NCBI GenBank assembly: GCA_036429605.1 | Contig: CM071590.1 | Span: forward strand, 5,208,001-5,272,000 | Direction: 5' to 3' | Source of the DNA: Cladobotryum mycophilum | Taxonomy: Eukaryota > Ascomycota > Sordariomycetes > Hypocreales > Hypocreaceae | Length of the DNA: 64,000 nt | Position numbers and translations under genes: made by a program | Notes under the pieces: model-generated | What the model was told of the DNA's origin: nothing | What the model saw: only the letters and a program-made list of their open reading frames with translations | Database searches by the model: none | Part shown: positions 45,956 to 55,988 of the stretch, piece after piece | Layout: each line of letters begins with the position of its first letter | Numbering within the stretch: the first letter of the stretch is position 1

Positions 45956-46930
45956 ATGGCGTACATGTTGATTTTGGATGGAGGCTTGGGCACATTCCTT
46001 GAACAGGACCATGGCGTCAGCTTCAACCCCGCTACCCCTCTCTGGTCGTCTTACCTCCCGTCCTCATCTCAGACCAAGATACACTGCTCCGCTGTCAAGC
46101 GGATTTTGGTAACGTGCCCGTCGATATTATTCTGACGGCTACATATCAGGTCTCAATAGAGGACCTTGGGAGTGCCAAGACTACATAATTTCCTCATGGG
46201 ATCAATAAGGCGCTCATCCCTCGGTTGCTTGAAACGGCTGTGGGCGTAGCTGAGAAGGTAGAGCATCATGATGCCCGAGTTGCACTGAGCTTTGGGCCAT
46301 ATGGCGCTTGTATGGTACCAAGCCAAGAGTGCAGCGGCAAATATGACGATGCCCACGACAATGCTGTCGTGCTGCACGACTGGCGTGTCGAGCGAATGCA
46401 ACTATTTACTTAGGATCAGAGATCTAAAGGAGCGCATCGACTACATCGCCCTCGAGACCATCCCCCGACTCGACGAAATCCTGGCAATCCGCAGAGCACT
46501 CGATTTTATCCCTGAACTTTCGTCTGGTGTGCCATTTTGGATGTCTTGCCTCTTCCCGAATGAGGACGAAAGCCTCCCCGACGGAAGCTCGCCAGAACGT
46601 GCTATCAGAACCATGCTTGACCCTGGACCCGCAAAGGTCGTACTATGGGGTGTTGGCATCAAACTGTATCAAAGTGTGGAAACCAGGCTCCTTGCCGCGC
46701 CCGCTATGAGGCAGAGATGTGTAACATGCTCCGAGAGGACGTCATCTAGGAATGGCCATCACTGGTGCTCTACCCAGACGGGACAAACGGAGAGGTCTGC
46801 AACACTAGCAACCCAACAGTGGGAGATGCCCGATAACAAATACTCGAGAAGAGAGAATACCGTGGGATCAACAGCTTGCTCAAGTTGTTGTCCAGGATAC
46901 AATGGCAAAGAGGGGAATGGCCACAGATAG
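45956..46930 (+). pseudogene. Decayed homocysteine S-methyltransferase
   Basis: Fragments in three frames match the homocysteine-binding TIM-barrel family in the right order. These are ILDGGLGTFLEQDHGV at the start, DIILTATYQVSIED after a frameshift near 46045-46060, and then ALSFGPYGACMVPSQECSGKYDD. Two in-frame stops lie near 46186 and 46411. IDYIALETIPRLDEILAIRRAL follows in another frame, and the GINC zinc-ligand region is disturbed by an extra A near 46660. Further stops interrupt the EWPSLVLYPDG region near 46740-46800. Working relatives transfer a methyl group from S-methylmethionine or a similar donor to homocysteine, with Cys-bound zinc. Damage is spread over the whole gene and is not limited to homopolymers, so this is a genuine pseudogene. 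The 3' limit is approximate. Confidence 0.82.
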
Positions 46931-47570
46931 TCGGAGGGGGTAGTTACATGTCCAAGCCTAAAGACCTAAGGAGGACTACGAAAGATTTTAGTAGATGATG
47001 AAGAAACTATTCTTAGATTTTTCTTATCATCGTATTATCTATAGAGGGGGTCTTCCGCTGGATCTAAAGACTGAATATGAATAGCCTTGGAGGTACCGAT
47101 AAAAATCCAATTAAATCCTAGAGAGGAGTAGGTTGGGTGGGTTAGCTATTTATCTAAAACGTGGTTTTGCCCCAGAGTGGCCCGCGCCGTACCGCATCAA
47201 TGTCAATCAAAGCAAATCGAGATTTAATCACGAAATTTTGGGGCGCAGATCTGCAGTAACAAATGATCCCATGGGTGGAGCAGACGTTTTGTTTATTTTT
47301 AATATAGGTAATTGTTAATATCCTTTTCACCCTTCAAACATCATGTCCAACAGCGAATGCCAATCTAAACACAATCCATCCAACCAAAAAACATTATTGT
47401 CCAAACAGCACCTTTTCGCTCTTCCAAGAAGGAGTCATTCGCGGAGTCACTACCTACTGCACGTACAACCAGATGACAAAGACCTACAATTATTGATCCT
47501 TGAGGTGAGTGTGGGTTTTCTTTTGACCCTATAACTTTAGCATTGCTAGGATCCCTTTCTCTTTTTTTCA
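46931..47570. other. Intergenic region, no gene seen
   Basis: 640 AT-rich bases between the pseudogene and the serine hydrolase stop. Short chance ORFs only. Confidence 0.45.
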
Positions 47571-49307
47571 TCAAATAGTTAAAGTTACTTGATCATGAGA
47601 CAGTCTTTCTGTCATGGCGTTCCCGTTGCTTTTCACAAACACCTCCTTCACACCCGGTCCACCGGGATCTGTTTCCCATGAGAATGAGACAATCTTCTTG
47701 TTGTCGTCTTCTTCGAATTTGAACACGTATGCGCGGTAATCCGTATTACCGTATCTTCCTCTCATCTTGGCTTCATCATGGGTGAGGACCCACTCGAACT
47801 CATTCCTACATAAATGTCGGAGTTTATAAGTTTGATCTTTTAGTCCCTGAAAACGAAATTCGAGTTCTGATGTAGTGTCATCGGGGCGTATAATTTCGAT
47901 GTGGAACGGTTTGGTGCGGCTGTTATATGTGCCTACGAATGAGCTCAAGTCATGCGAGCGCCGCTTAAGACAGTGCCTGAGCCTTAATTTGGCTATTCGT
48001 TGGTTCATCTCCTTATAATTTCCCACGGCTCTTTTGTTTCCCTTCTTAGCTAGCTTAACGTAATTATTCTTATCCTTGAGGTTCAAAAGGGCTTTGATGA
48101 TGACTCTGGCGATCCAATCTGCCGCGTCGCTGACAGCGATGGAATTAGTGAGAACAACAACGGCAGAGTCGCTATCAGGGAATAAGGCCACAAAAGTGTA
48201 GTAGCCGACTGTGCTTCCCTGATGGTAAATCATGAGGAGCGGCTGGTCTGGGCTGCCAAGGACTGGGCTTTCCTTTATATCCCAAAGACCAGCATTGTCC
48301 CCTATCAGGCCAACAGGTCCAGGGAGCTCTGTCCGTACCCAACCATAGCCATAGGAGCGCTCCCTCAACGATGGATTTTCAATAGCAGCATGATTACTAA
48401 CGATTTCCCGAACTTGTTTAATCACCGAGTCCTCGTTTTCTGTCTTGCCGTTGATCGCATTCAGCATAGCTCCAGACCAAGCCAGGATATCATTGAGGTT
48501 CGAATACATGCCGCCGGATGCCTCGAAGAAAGTGTCTTTGAAGACTTGTCGCTTTTTTAGGTGATATGCGGTCCCGTTTTCCAGCCCAGCGTATGGCTCA
48601 GCAAACTTGTCTGGGTCTATACAATCAGGATCAAATGTCGTAGCATTCAGGTGGAGAGGTTTCAGGAGCTCTTGGTCGATGAAGGAGCTCAAAGTTTGAT
48701 TGGTGACCGTCTCAATGATCTTCCCTGCCAGTGCGTAGCCCCAAACAAAGTAGCTCCAGTTCGAGCGAATGGGGAACAATTGCTTGAAGTGCTTTACAAG
48801 TGGAAACAAGCTATCTCTGGGCAAGAGCATATCGCCATCGCCTTGAAAGGCCAGGTTCATATCCCCAAACCCGTTCAGACCGCTTCGGTGCGAGAGAATG
48901 TCAGCGATAGTGAGTGTATCAGCAATGGAGGGATTCTCCTGATCAAATCCAGGCAAGATCTGTCGAACAGTCATGTTCCAGGAGAGCTTCCCTTGCTCAA
49001 CGAGTTTGGCAATTCCGGCGGCGACGAAGGATTTTGTGACTGAACCAATACCGTAGACGGTATCCGAGGTAGTTGGCAGTTGCTTCTCCACGTCTCTATA
49101 GCCAAAGTTGTAGGTATCGATCAAATTGCCCTTATGAATCACCCCAATGGATGCGCCAGCGACGCCCGATGAATTACAGATCTTATCTATCAAGGGGTGA
49201 ACTTGATCTAGTCGCTGGAGGGGAGTGAATTCCTCTTCGTCTGCCCCGGATGATGACTTGCCAATTGTCCACGAGGCGAGTAGATTAAAGCACATCTTGA
49301 GATTCAT
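47571..49307 (-). CDS. Beta-lactamase-fold serine hydrolase (class C / PBP-like)
   Basis: An intronless ORF of 578 residues. The N-terminal 400 residues show the class C beta-lactamase/D-aminopeptidase fold: SVTK (Ser89-Lys92) gives the nucleophile and general base, LSHRSGL follows, and a late HQGSTVG box matches HxG. The usual Y-x-N reads Y-F-V (187-189), so the Asn is missing. The C-terminal 150 residues form a lipocalin-like extra domain often attached in fungal members. Fungal relatives act as esterases, transesterases or lactonases, some in secondary-metabolite clusters; the true reaction is unknown. No clear signal peptide is seen, although the first 15 residues are mildly hydrophobic. 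An alternative start downstream is possible. Confidence 0.82.
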   Translation of the reverse strand: MNLKMCFNLLASWTIGKSSSGADEEEFTPLQRLDQVHPLIDKICNSSGVAGASIGVIHKGNLIDTYNFGYRDVEKQLPTTSDTVYGIGSVTKSFVAAGIAKLVEQGKLSWNMTVRQILPGFDQENPSIADTLTIADILSHRSGLNGFGDMNLAFQGDGDMLLPRDSLFPLVKHFKQLFPIRSNWSYFVWGYALAGKIIETVTNQTLSSFIDQELLKPLHLNATTFDPDCIDPDKFAEPYAGLENGTAYHLKKRQVFKDTFFEASGGMYSNLNDILAWSGAMLNAINGKTENEDSVIKQVREIVSNHAAIENPSLRERSYGYGWVRTELPGPVGLIGDNAGLWDIKESPVLGSPDQPLLMIYHQGSTVGYYTFVALFPDSDSAVVVLTNSIAVSDAADWIARVIIKALLNLKDKNNYVKLAKKGNKRAVGNYKEMNQRIAKLRLRHCLKRRSHDLSSFVGTYNSRTKPFHIEIIRPDDTTSELEFRFQGLKDQTYKLRHLCRNEFEWVLTHDEAKMRGRYGNTDYRAYVFKFEEDDNKKIVSFSWETDPGGPGVKEVFVKSNGNAMTERLSHDQVTLTI

Positions 49308-51310
49308 GATGCAGATTCATGTCAAGGAAAGTGAGGGAGGGGGCGGCACTATCCTACTTTGTTTTGATGTAACTTGGGTTGCTCAGTCGGTCTAATAGTG
49401 CCCAGGCTTTTGGAGATGTTGAGTCAAGAAAATGTTGTGTTCCGCTGTCTTACCTAAGCCCAACTGATGGAGCGCCCGCCGTTGGTAAGGTTTGAAGGTA
49501 AGTGAAGGAACTTTTGGGTTGCCCAGACGGAAACTAGCATAGCAGGCAAGCCTTGCCATACACGGCGTCCCAGTGTCTTCAAAACTGTATCATGTTACAA
49601 CATAAAGCTATGCATACTAGGAGGAAGGGGGATAAAGTTGATACTATATCAATAAGCTATTAGGGTGTGCATGCCCCGCCTAAAGGGAAAAAATTCGACT
49701 TCTTTGCCGGCGGTAAAGAAACCGTGACCCACATCTCTCGCATGGCAAAGGGTTAATGGATAGCAAGGGATTTACATATCTCGCACGAACACTAGACTGC
49801 TATCATAGCCCAAGGTCTCGACATTCGTAGTGCTAAGGCTTCAAGTCTTATCTACTCACGCCTTCGGTCACTAGAAATGGATCCTACACTGAAAATCTGT
49901 CGATCTACGCGCGTATTTTCTTCTCTCCTTAACTGGTCCGTCCGCCCCTATGCGGCCCCAGCTTATGCACGTCTCATCTCCAATACAGGGGTATATAATC
50001 CTTGTATGGATAGTGTATATTGTGCTAGATGGGTATTGGATTAAAATAATGACCCAAATCAGGGTTCATATCCCAAGATGCAGAAACATCTACGGAACGA
50101 CGCCCATGTAGCCCTGCGCTGAGCTGCCTGAAAATGGTGCGATTTTGCGGTATCTGGCAGATATTCTGGCACATCCCTCTGAGTACATAATACCCAGATA
50201 GCTGGAAGTCCCGGGCACGCGAGCATACCGTACACACTCAATAGATTCGGTCAAGACTAATGCACCCGTTTCCTCTAATTTCCTCCACTTTTCACCTGCG
50301 GAATACGATGTCTCAGAGCCTACTACTACTTCCCATCTAGGGCACCTAGGTAGGGATGGAGGACACATACGCGTAGATCGACAGATTTTGAGTGTTCATA
50401 TCCACCATTTCTAGTGGTCGAAGGCGCATGTTCCAACCCTCCCTCCCCTCAGCCCCGACGGGCTGGAGCCGTTGTACCTACAAGAGAGTTACCTTCTCCG
50501 TCCATCCATACTACATGAGTACTCCAAGTACGGACTATTTTAGACCGCCCGACGGCGTCGGGAACCTTTGTTTTTTTGATCCAAACAGCATGAAATAGAT
50601 TCATGCAGAGGCTCTGAGAAGAGGGAGATTTCTCATGGACCTACCTACTCCGTACCTACAAGCACTTTAGCGACAACCATCACAGTAACAGTAGAGCTCT
50701 CTTGGACGGGAACACAGAGCGGTCAGTTGTTTGATAGCATGGTACCGTAGCTTAGTTGGCCCAAATCATTTGCCCAATGGGAGAGACTTCTCATCCTTGC
50801 CATTATTTTGTGATATCCAACTAGAACCCTAGGCTTACTATATTGTTGATTGGCAATCATGGCATCCACGTACATTGGGTTTGACTTTGGGGGGCCGAAT
50901 GACTCAGGTCTTGGGCGAATTTTCTCAGGTTGCGAAGAGGCGTCTTGTTATTGTTACTTTCTACTAATTTGATAAAGTTGGGATATCCCAAGTTATACGC
51001 ATTTACAGGGGGGATTGGCGCTCCAGCTGTATTCTCAAATATGTTTGTCTGTCTTGCTTACTGTGTTGCGGCTTAAGGGGATTAATCAGAGTCTAGACAG
51101 AAGTATTTAAACACATCGTATTGAGATGAGAAGAGGCTTTTATCAAACAAAATATTCCATAAAAAGTCCACCCACGTTAAGATCCATCCGTCAGAACCTT
51201 GAGGTTGAGCACGGTTTGTGTCCTTAGGTAGACCCCGCCTCCGCCCCCGCCTCCGCCACCCTCCCCCACCCAGCGTGATTCGCTAACTCGACGCAACAAG
51301 TCTAATCAAT
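49308..51310. other. Gene-free stretch
   Basis: About 2 kb with no supportable gene. CCTAGGTAGG/CCTACC-type words appear near 50345 and 50640. A tRNA-like A-box word lies near 50747 but no matching B-box (see rejected). A CCGCCTCCGCC repeat lies near 51235-51260, just upstream of a small ORF. Confidence 0.4.
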
Positions 51311-51535
51311 ATGCCGACACCCAATGCTCGAGAGGAAGCATCATCCTCTGATGCTCCTGGAAATAACCAGAGAGAAAGGGTGCAGCCGTGGAAGGCTTTT
51401 ATCGCCCAAACCAAGGAGAGTGCGTTGGGCGCTGATGTTGTGACTGTCAAGAACGGCAACGGTGCGGGGAGCTCTGGGGTATCTGAGGGACCAGCTGCAG
51501 GTGAATCCGATACATTGCCACACGTAGCTGCTTAA
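51311..51535 (+). CDS. Possible small hypothetical protein
   Basis: A 74-residue ORF rich in Gly, Ala, Ser and Glu, with no family resemblance and no signal peptide. It is preceded by a CT/CCGCC-rich leader-like stretch and a GCTAAC word. Composition is coding-like, but length and lack of homology leave it uncertain. It could equally be the first exon of a longer gene or chance. Confidence 0.22.
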   Translation: MPTPNAREEASSSDAPGNNQRERVQPWKAFIAQTKESALGADVVTVKNGNGAGSSGVSEGPAAGESDTLPHVAA

Positions 51536-52013
51536 GCTTTAGAATTGGGTACTTTCTAAAAGGGTCAATTTGTTCTGTAGCAATAACGGATTACATGTGC
51601 TGATTGCCGATTACAAGAAAGAGAGACCTTTGGTGAGAAATATTGTTAGAAACAAAGTCGTAGTAGTAATGCTTGAGACTTCAACCTGGAATACATCTAC
51701 CGACCTGATAACGAGTAACCAAGGTGGATAACATGACGTTGTTATCCCGCTTGCTTGCTTCATAAAAATACCCAGCTATCCACACTAGATACTGTCATAA
51801 CTTCAAGAAATTCAGAACATCCAAGACTGCCTGGGTTAGAAGAAGATCGCTTTATAGTGTGAGTTTGAGGCTCTGGGGTATTACATGTCATGTATCTTGT
51901 ACGTATAAAATCATTTCGCAAGTCTTATGGAGTTCCTCTTCCCTCCCCTCCGTTCATCTTTAGGATCCAAAGCCTGCGCTCTTCATCGACGAGGAGTAAA
52001 AGAGCATTTAGCC
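51536..52013. other. Upstream region of the CmcJ-like gene, no gene seen
   Basis: 478 bases. It is likely to hold the promoter and 5' leader of the CmcJ-like gene. An in-frame ATG at 51927 would extend that protein by 29 residues of non-family sequence. Confidence 0.4.
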
Positions 52014-53148
52014 ATGGCCGAAGACGTCACCGCTCGATTCTCCTACTTCCAATGGCAGGAAAAATTCGATCAAGAAAAGCCCTATTATCTGTATCTTGAT
52101 CTACCCGAGGGCGTCCCTCTCTATAATTTCTCTACAGCTCCCGGGCCTACAGAGTCTGTCTTTGATCTACGCCACAATGCTAATTCCTTCAATTTGGATG
52201 ATAATGGATTCATGGTTATGAAGCAAGATTTCCCTTTGGAGAATATCGACCAAGAAGCGGTAGAAAATGTTTACCTTCCATCGCTGGAGATTTTGATACG
52301 AGATGCTGTAGGTCAGGACGCAGAGATAGTCTGGTTTGACTGGAGAGTAGGTATTGCTATTTCTATTTCTATCCCCCCCCCCCCCCTAATAACAGTCTAT
52401 CTGAAAAGAACTTGTGTGTTGTTCTTCTTGTACACTAGGCTCATACTGATTCCGCAGACTCGATCAAGCGATCCAACAAGGACGACATTCCCCACTGGAA
52501 CTAAGATTCAGCTAGATGACCGCTCGATTAGTCTACAGCCGGTGAAGGCTGTTCATGTTGGTAAAGTCGCAGCTTTTTATTGCGAACCTGCCCGCCCTCA
52601 ATACAAATGCTTATATCAGTTTTACAGACCAATCTGCTTCATCCGCCGTTAATCGTGTCCACCGGCATTCCGGAGACAAAGCAGACGACATTCTCAAAGG
52701 CCGAGTGAGGATCATCAAGTAAGTTTGCGTCACGCGTTTTACAGTTGGATGCTGACGATTCCCACCAGTCTCTGGAGACCATATGGGATCCCTGTCGAGT
52801 CTCATCCCATTGCTCTCCTGGACGGGAGCACTGTGCCCCGGGACAAGCTCGTCGAAGTGGACGTTGTTCGCCAGTCGTACATTGGCGAGAGCTACTATCT
52901 TTTGCCCCATGATGGATATCGATGGTACTTCATCAACAACCAGAAATGCGATGAGGTTCTGCTGTTCAAGATGTACGATTCGGATGACAATGTTGGGGCA
53001 AAATGTGAGTAGTTAACTTGGGGGGGATTGGACTGTGCTAAATACGTACTTAGGCTGCCCTCATGCATCGTTTGATCAACAGGTGGGGGTTGGGGCTAAG
53101 CCCCGGGAGAGTATTGAGGCAAGGGCGTTAGTATATACGCCTGCATGA
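52014..53148 (+). CDS. CmcJ/AsaB-like hydroxylase/desaturase-type tailoring enzyme
   Basis: Five exons: 52014-52346, 52458-52560, 52628-52718, 52769-53004, 53054-53148, giving 285 residues in one frame. It starts at a strong GCCATGG context. Family landmarks are the N-terminal FDLRHNANSFNLDDNGF, the conserved H-x-D-x-S phrase created by splicing (AVHVDQSASSAVNRVHRH), INLWRPYGIPVESHPIALLD, then YFINNQKCDEVLLFKMYDS, and the closing PHASF...PRESIEARALVYTP. These proteins are usually annotated as related to the 7-alpha-cephem-methoxylase P8 chain or GA4-desaturase-like and occur in many fungal biosynthetic clusters; the chemistry differs between cases. All exons are intact. Intron 1 carries a C14 run (52373-52386). 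Pathway membership with the PKS 9 kb away is possible but unproven. Confidence 0.88.
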
Positions 53149-54218
53149 GTGGAAAAGATACCAATTGGGTGGTGTGTGTCGGTGTAGATGAAGGAAATGA
53201 TAATACGGAGTGTCTCAAGAATTAGAAACATGAGGAACCTATACCATACCATACCTGACATTGGAAGTGGGTACTTTTCGTAAGCTGAGGCTCAAAGCCT
53301 ACATCCTTTCTTTGGGGATTTAATCCATACAATATATGCCGTAGCGATGACTATGTAAGTACCTAGTAGGTACATAGGTAGGTACTTAGTCAGTAGTCTA
53401 GTGAGCTCATCTCGGTCTGTCCCAACCTCCTACTCCCTAGACGATAGATAAAGTGGGAATTGCATGCGAGTTTAGAAGTTAGCGATTAACTAATCGCAGC
53501 TGTAGCGTTTCTACTACACTAGTAGGTAGATACATCTCTCATAACTTATACCTTTAATTCACTATATATACATTACGTGCATACTTAGTAAGTAAGTAAT
53601 AAGATTCATGGATCCGTAGATGAACCTACCTAGTACGGGGTAATGCCTGCGTGGGTGATCAAAGGCACTAATAGCGCTATAACATAGTGGCAAGAACGCT
53701 GTAATTTAGCGGCTGTATGTGAACCTATAGCTTCTATGTTGATTTTGCTAAATGGAATCTATCGCCATCTACAAGTACCTGGTACCTAGTAGTACCCCGC
53801 TCTGTCTACTACTATACCTAGTAGTAATTACCTACTTGTATATATACCTATGGCTAAAGGGGTCTACCGACGGGATCTACCGACAAGAGAGGTATAAAAC
53901 TTTCATTACTAACCTACTAGGTACTAGGTAGGCTAGGGTACGGGCGGTAAGGGCGACACGGCGGGTACCTCTACCGTCTACGGGTCGATTAAACGTTCCA
54001 CGTTTAGGAACAGATGCAATCTTTTTCACCTCTTAGACGAGACAAATTCTAATAATCTAATCATATATAATCATCCAATGAGGCAATAAATTGATTCCCC
54101 TAAAATCACGCATTTTCATCCATGATGACTTCCCCGACTGCAGTTACTGCACAGCAGGTTCTTATTGGAGAGCAATGAGATGAGATCCAGACACCAAGCT
54201 CAACATTACAATCCACTC
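53149..54218. repeat. Intergenic region dense in TAGGTA/TACCTA words
   Basis: About 1.07 kb, AT-rich, with no gene. From about 53350 to 53950 short overlapping words built from TAGGTAC, CCTAGTAGG and ACCTACTAGG recur on both strands, many self-complementary (GGTACC, CCTAGG). It is not a clean tandem array. It could be a degenerate remnant or simple-sequence expansion. Confidence 0.45.
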
Positions 54219-55166
54219 CTATAAAATATCAGCCTTCAAGCTGTACAGTTCCCACTTCTTGATTGTACTATCCTTTCCCCTACAAAGGTCAGCCAGCATT
54301 TGCTCAAGATCATGAGTTGCGTCGAGGTACAGTCCGCTCAAAGGGGAAGCGTCCGGTAGAGCTGCCAGTGCAACACAGGTGTCTGCTGCAAGTCGCGGGC
54401 TGTTTGATTGACCCTCCGTCATTGCCTCCTGCATGATATTTACCATTGACTGCAGCTCAGGTGCCTGCTTCACTTCCTCGGCGTTGGCTATGCCACCGTG
54501 CATGAAGGATGTGGCTACATCGCCAGGCTGCAAGTAAAATGTCTGGACGTTGGTGCCCTGCAACTCAAGATGCAGACATTGGTGGAAGCGCAATAGGGCT
54601 GCCTTGGAAGCTGAATAGGCAGTCATGAATGGATGATTGGAGATGGCGTTGCGGCTCCCTATGTGGATGAGAACTCCTTTATTCTGAGATAACATGCCTG
54701 CCAATACTTGGCGTGTTAGAGCGACAGGCCCTTTCGTATTGACTTCGAAAACGTGCCACCAAGACGAGAAGCTGGGGTCATGCTGCAGAGATCCTATGCG
54801 ATCGAGCCCGGCATTGTTGACCAGAATATGAATGGCACCAAAGGTCTGCTTTGTCTCTGTGATAATTTCAGAGATGCCTACATCACTGGACACATCCGCG
54901 CAAATGCCGAGGGCTTTTGGATAGCCCAACCTGGCGATTTCTTGTACGACCTCATTAGTTTCTTGTCTCGTCCGAGAGACACATGCCACGTTCGCCCCAG
55001 CCTGGGAAAAGGCAAGGGCAATGGCTTTGCCAATGCCACGTCCAGCTCCCGTGACCACGGCGACACGGCCCAAGAGAGCGCCTTGGAAGCGCTGGGGGTC
55101 GATAAACGGATACGATGTGGTATGACGATCAAGCCTTTTGATGACTATTGGAGGTGATTGAGACAT
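54219..55166 (-). CDS. Short-chain dehydrogenase/reductase
   Basis: An intronless gene. The classical SDR signs are TGAGRGIGKA (cofactor), CADVSS, NNAGLD, the catalytic Ser in IHIGSRNA and YSASKAA (Tyr and Lys). It would oxidise or reduce an alcohol/ketone with NAD(P). The cofactor acceptor after the second strand reads SRTRQE, which favours NADPH. I chose the Met at 55166 (MSQSPPIVIKRL), giving 315 residues, because the frame upstream, open to 55358, is Arg/Ser-rich and unlike an SDR. If used, those 64 residues could act as a mitochondrial presequence. The C-terminal 100 residues resemble fungal SDRs annotated as oxidoreductases in metabolite clusters. Confidence 0.87.
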   Translation of the reverse strand: MSQSPPIVIKRLDRHTTSYPFIDPQRFQGALLGRVAVVTGAGRGIGKAIALAFSQAGANVACVSRTRQETNEVVQEIARLGYPKALGICADVSSDVGISEIITETKQTFGAIHILVNNAGLDRIGSLQHDPSFSSWWHVFEVNTKGPVALTRQVLAGMLSQNKGVLIHIGSRNAISNHPFMTAYSASKAALLRFHQCLHLELQGTNVQTFYLQPGDVATSFMHGGIANAEEVKQAPELQSMVNIMQEAMTEGQSNSPRLAADTCVALAALPDASPLSGLYLDATHDLEQMLADLCRGKDSTIKKWELYSLKADIL

Positions 55167-55988
55167 AGCATCTGAAGGATTTCCTGTGTTGGTGCCCGAA
55201 GTAGGCGTTGCGGATCTGCGTAGATGAGCTACGCTACTTTGTTGATGCAAAGTTCTAAAAGGTAAATGAAGCTCTGCCAGGATCCGGCGTGCTGAGGTTC
55301 CCCTCTCAACAGGCGAACAACCTTGCAGAGCCATTAAAAGATTGTACATCTGCCACATTGTTGAGGGGAAACCCTCTTGGTAACACGGGCGTGGATTGGG
55401 TGCGGCAGGCTACGAATGGTCATCTCCCACGTCACTTTTAGGCGACGGCTGTGCAGGATGATGGTGGCCGGGGTGGCAGAATTTCATTCGCGCAATGCAG
55501 TGCGAGTGTATTCCTAGCACGACGAAGACTCTCAAGGCAATTACATTGCTAGCTACATAATTGGTTGAAGGGAAAAGGTGGTGTTATGTTCATTTCGAAT
55601 GTGCAGATGGCGAATCTCCGCATACGAATCGGACGCTGAAACAAGCCTATGATTCGACTTAAACTTCAGGTTTGCCATGCCCTATTATTTGCCTCAGAAG
55701 TTGCCTCTTACGCTCGTCGGCAATGTGTAGTCCAGGGCGGGGGTTCAGAATATTGATTTGATGGAGTTGTTATGGTACTCGCCATTATTATGCATGAGCC
55801 CAAAACTGCTCAATCTTCGACGTTCCTCAAGAGAAGGCTAGGCCAGGATAAATCGGCCGTATTATATATGACGAGGCGCTCATGTCATTAATATGTCTCA
55901 TGTATATATATATATATATATATTGTCCTTCCATTACGAGTATCGCCCATCACACGATGCCCACCTCGGATGCAACCAGGGTCGAACG
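55167..55988. other. Divergent intergenic region with TA microsatellite
   Basis: 822 bases between the SDR start and the NLR2 start, so it holds both 5' regions. A (TA)n tract lies at about 55903-55923, close to the NLR2 start. No binding site was assigned. Confidence 0.45.

Noticed and set aside
50747..50830. tRNA-like word TAGCTTAGTTGG resembling an A box
   Set aside because: No GGTTCGANTCC-type B box downstream, and neither the D stem nor the anticodon stem pairs properly.
55167..55358. 64-residue N-terminal extension of the SDR
   Set aside because: Not SDR-like; the Met at 55166 fits better. Kept only as a possible presequence in the SDR entry.
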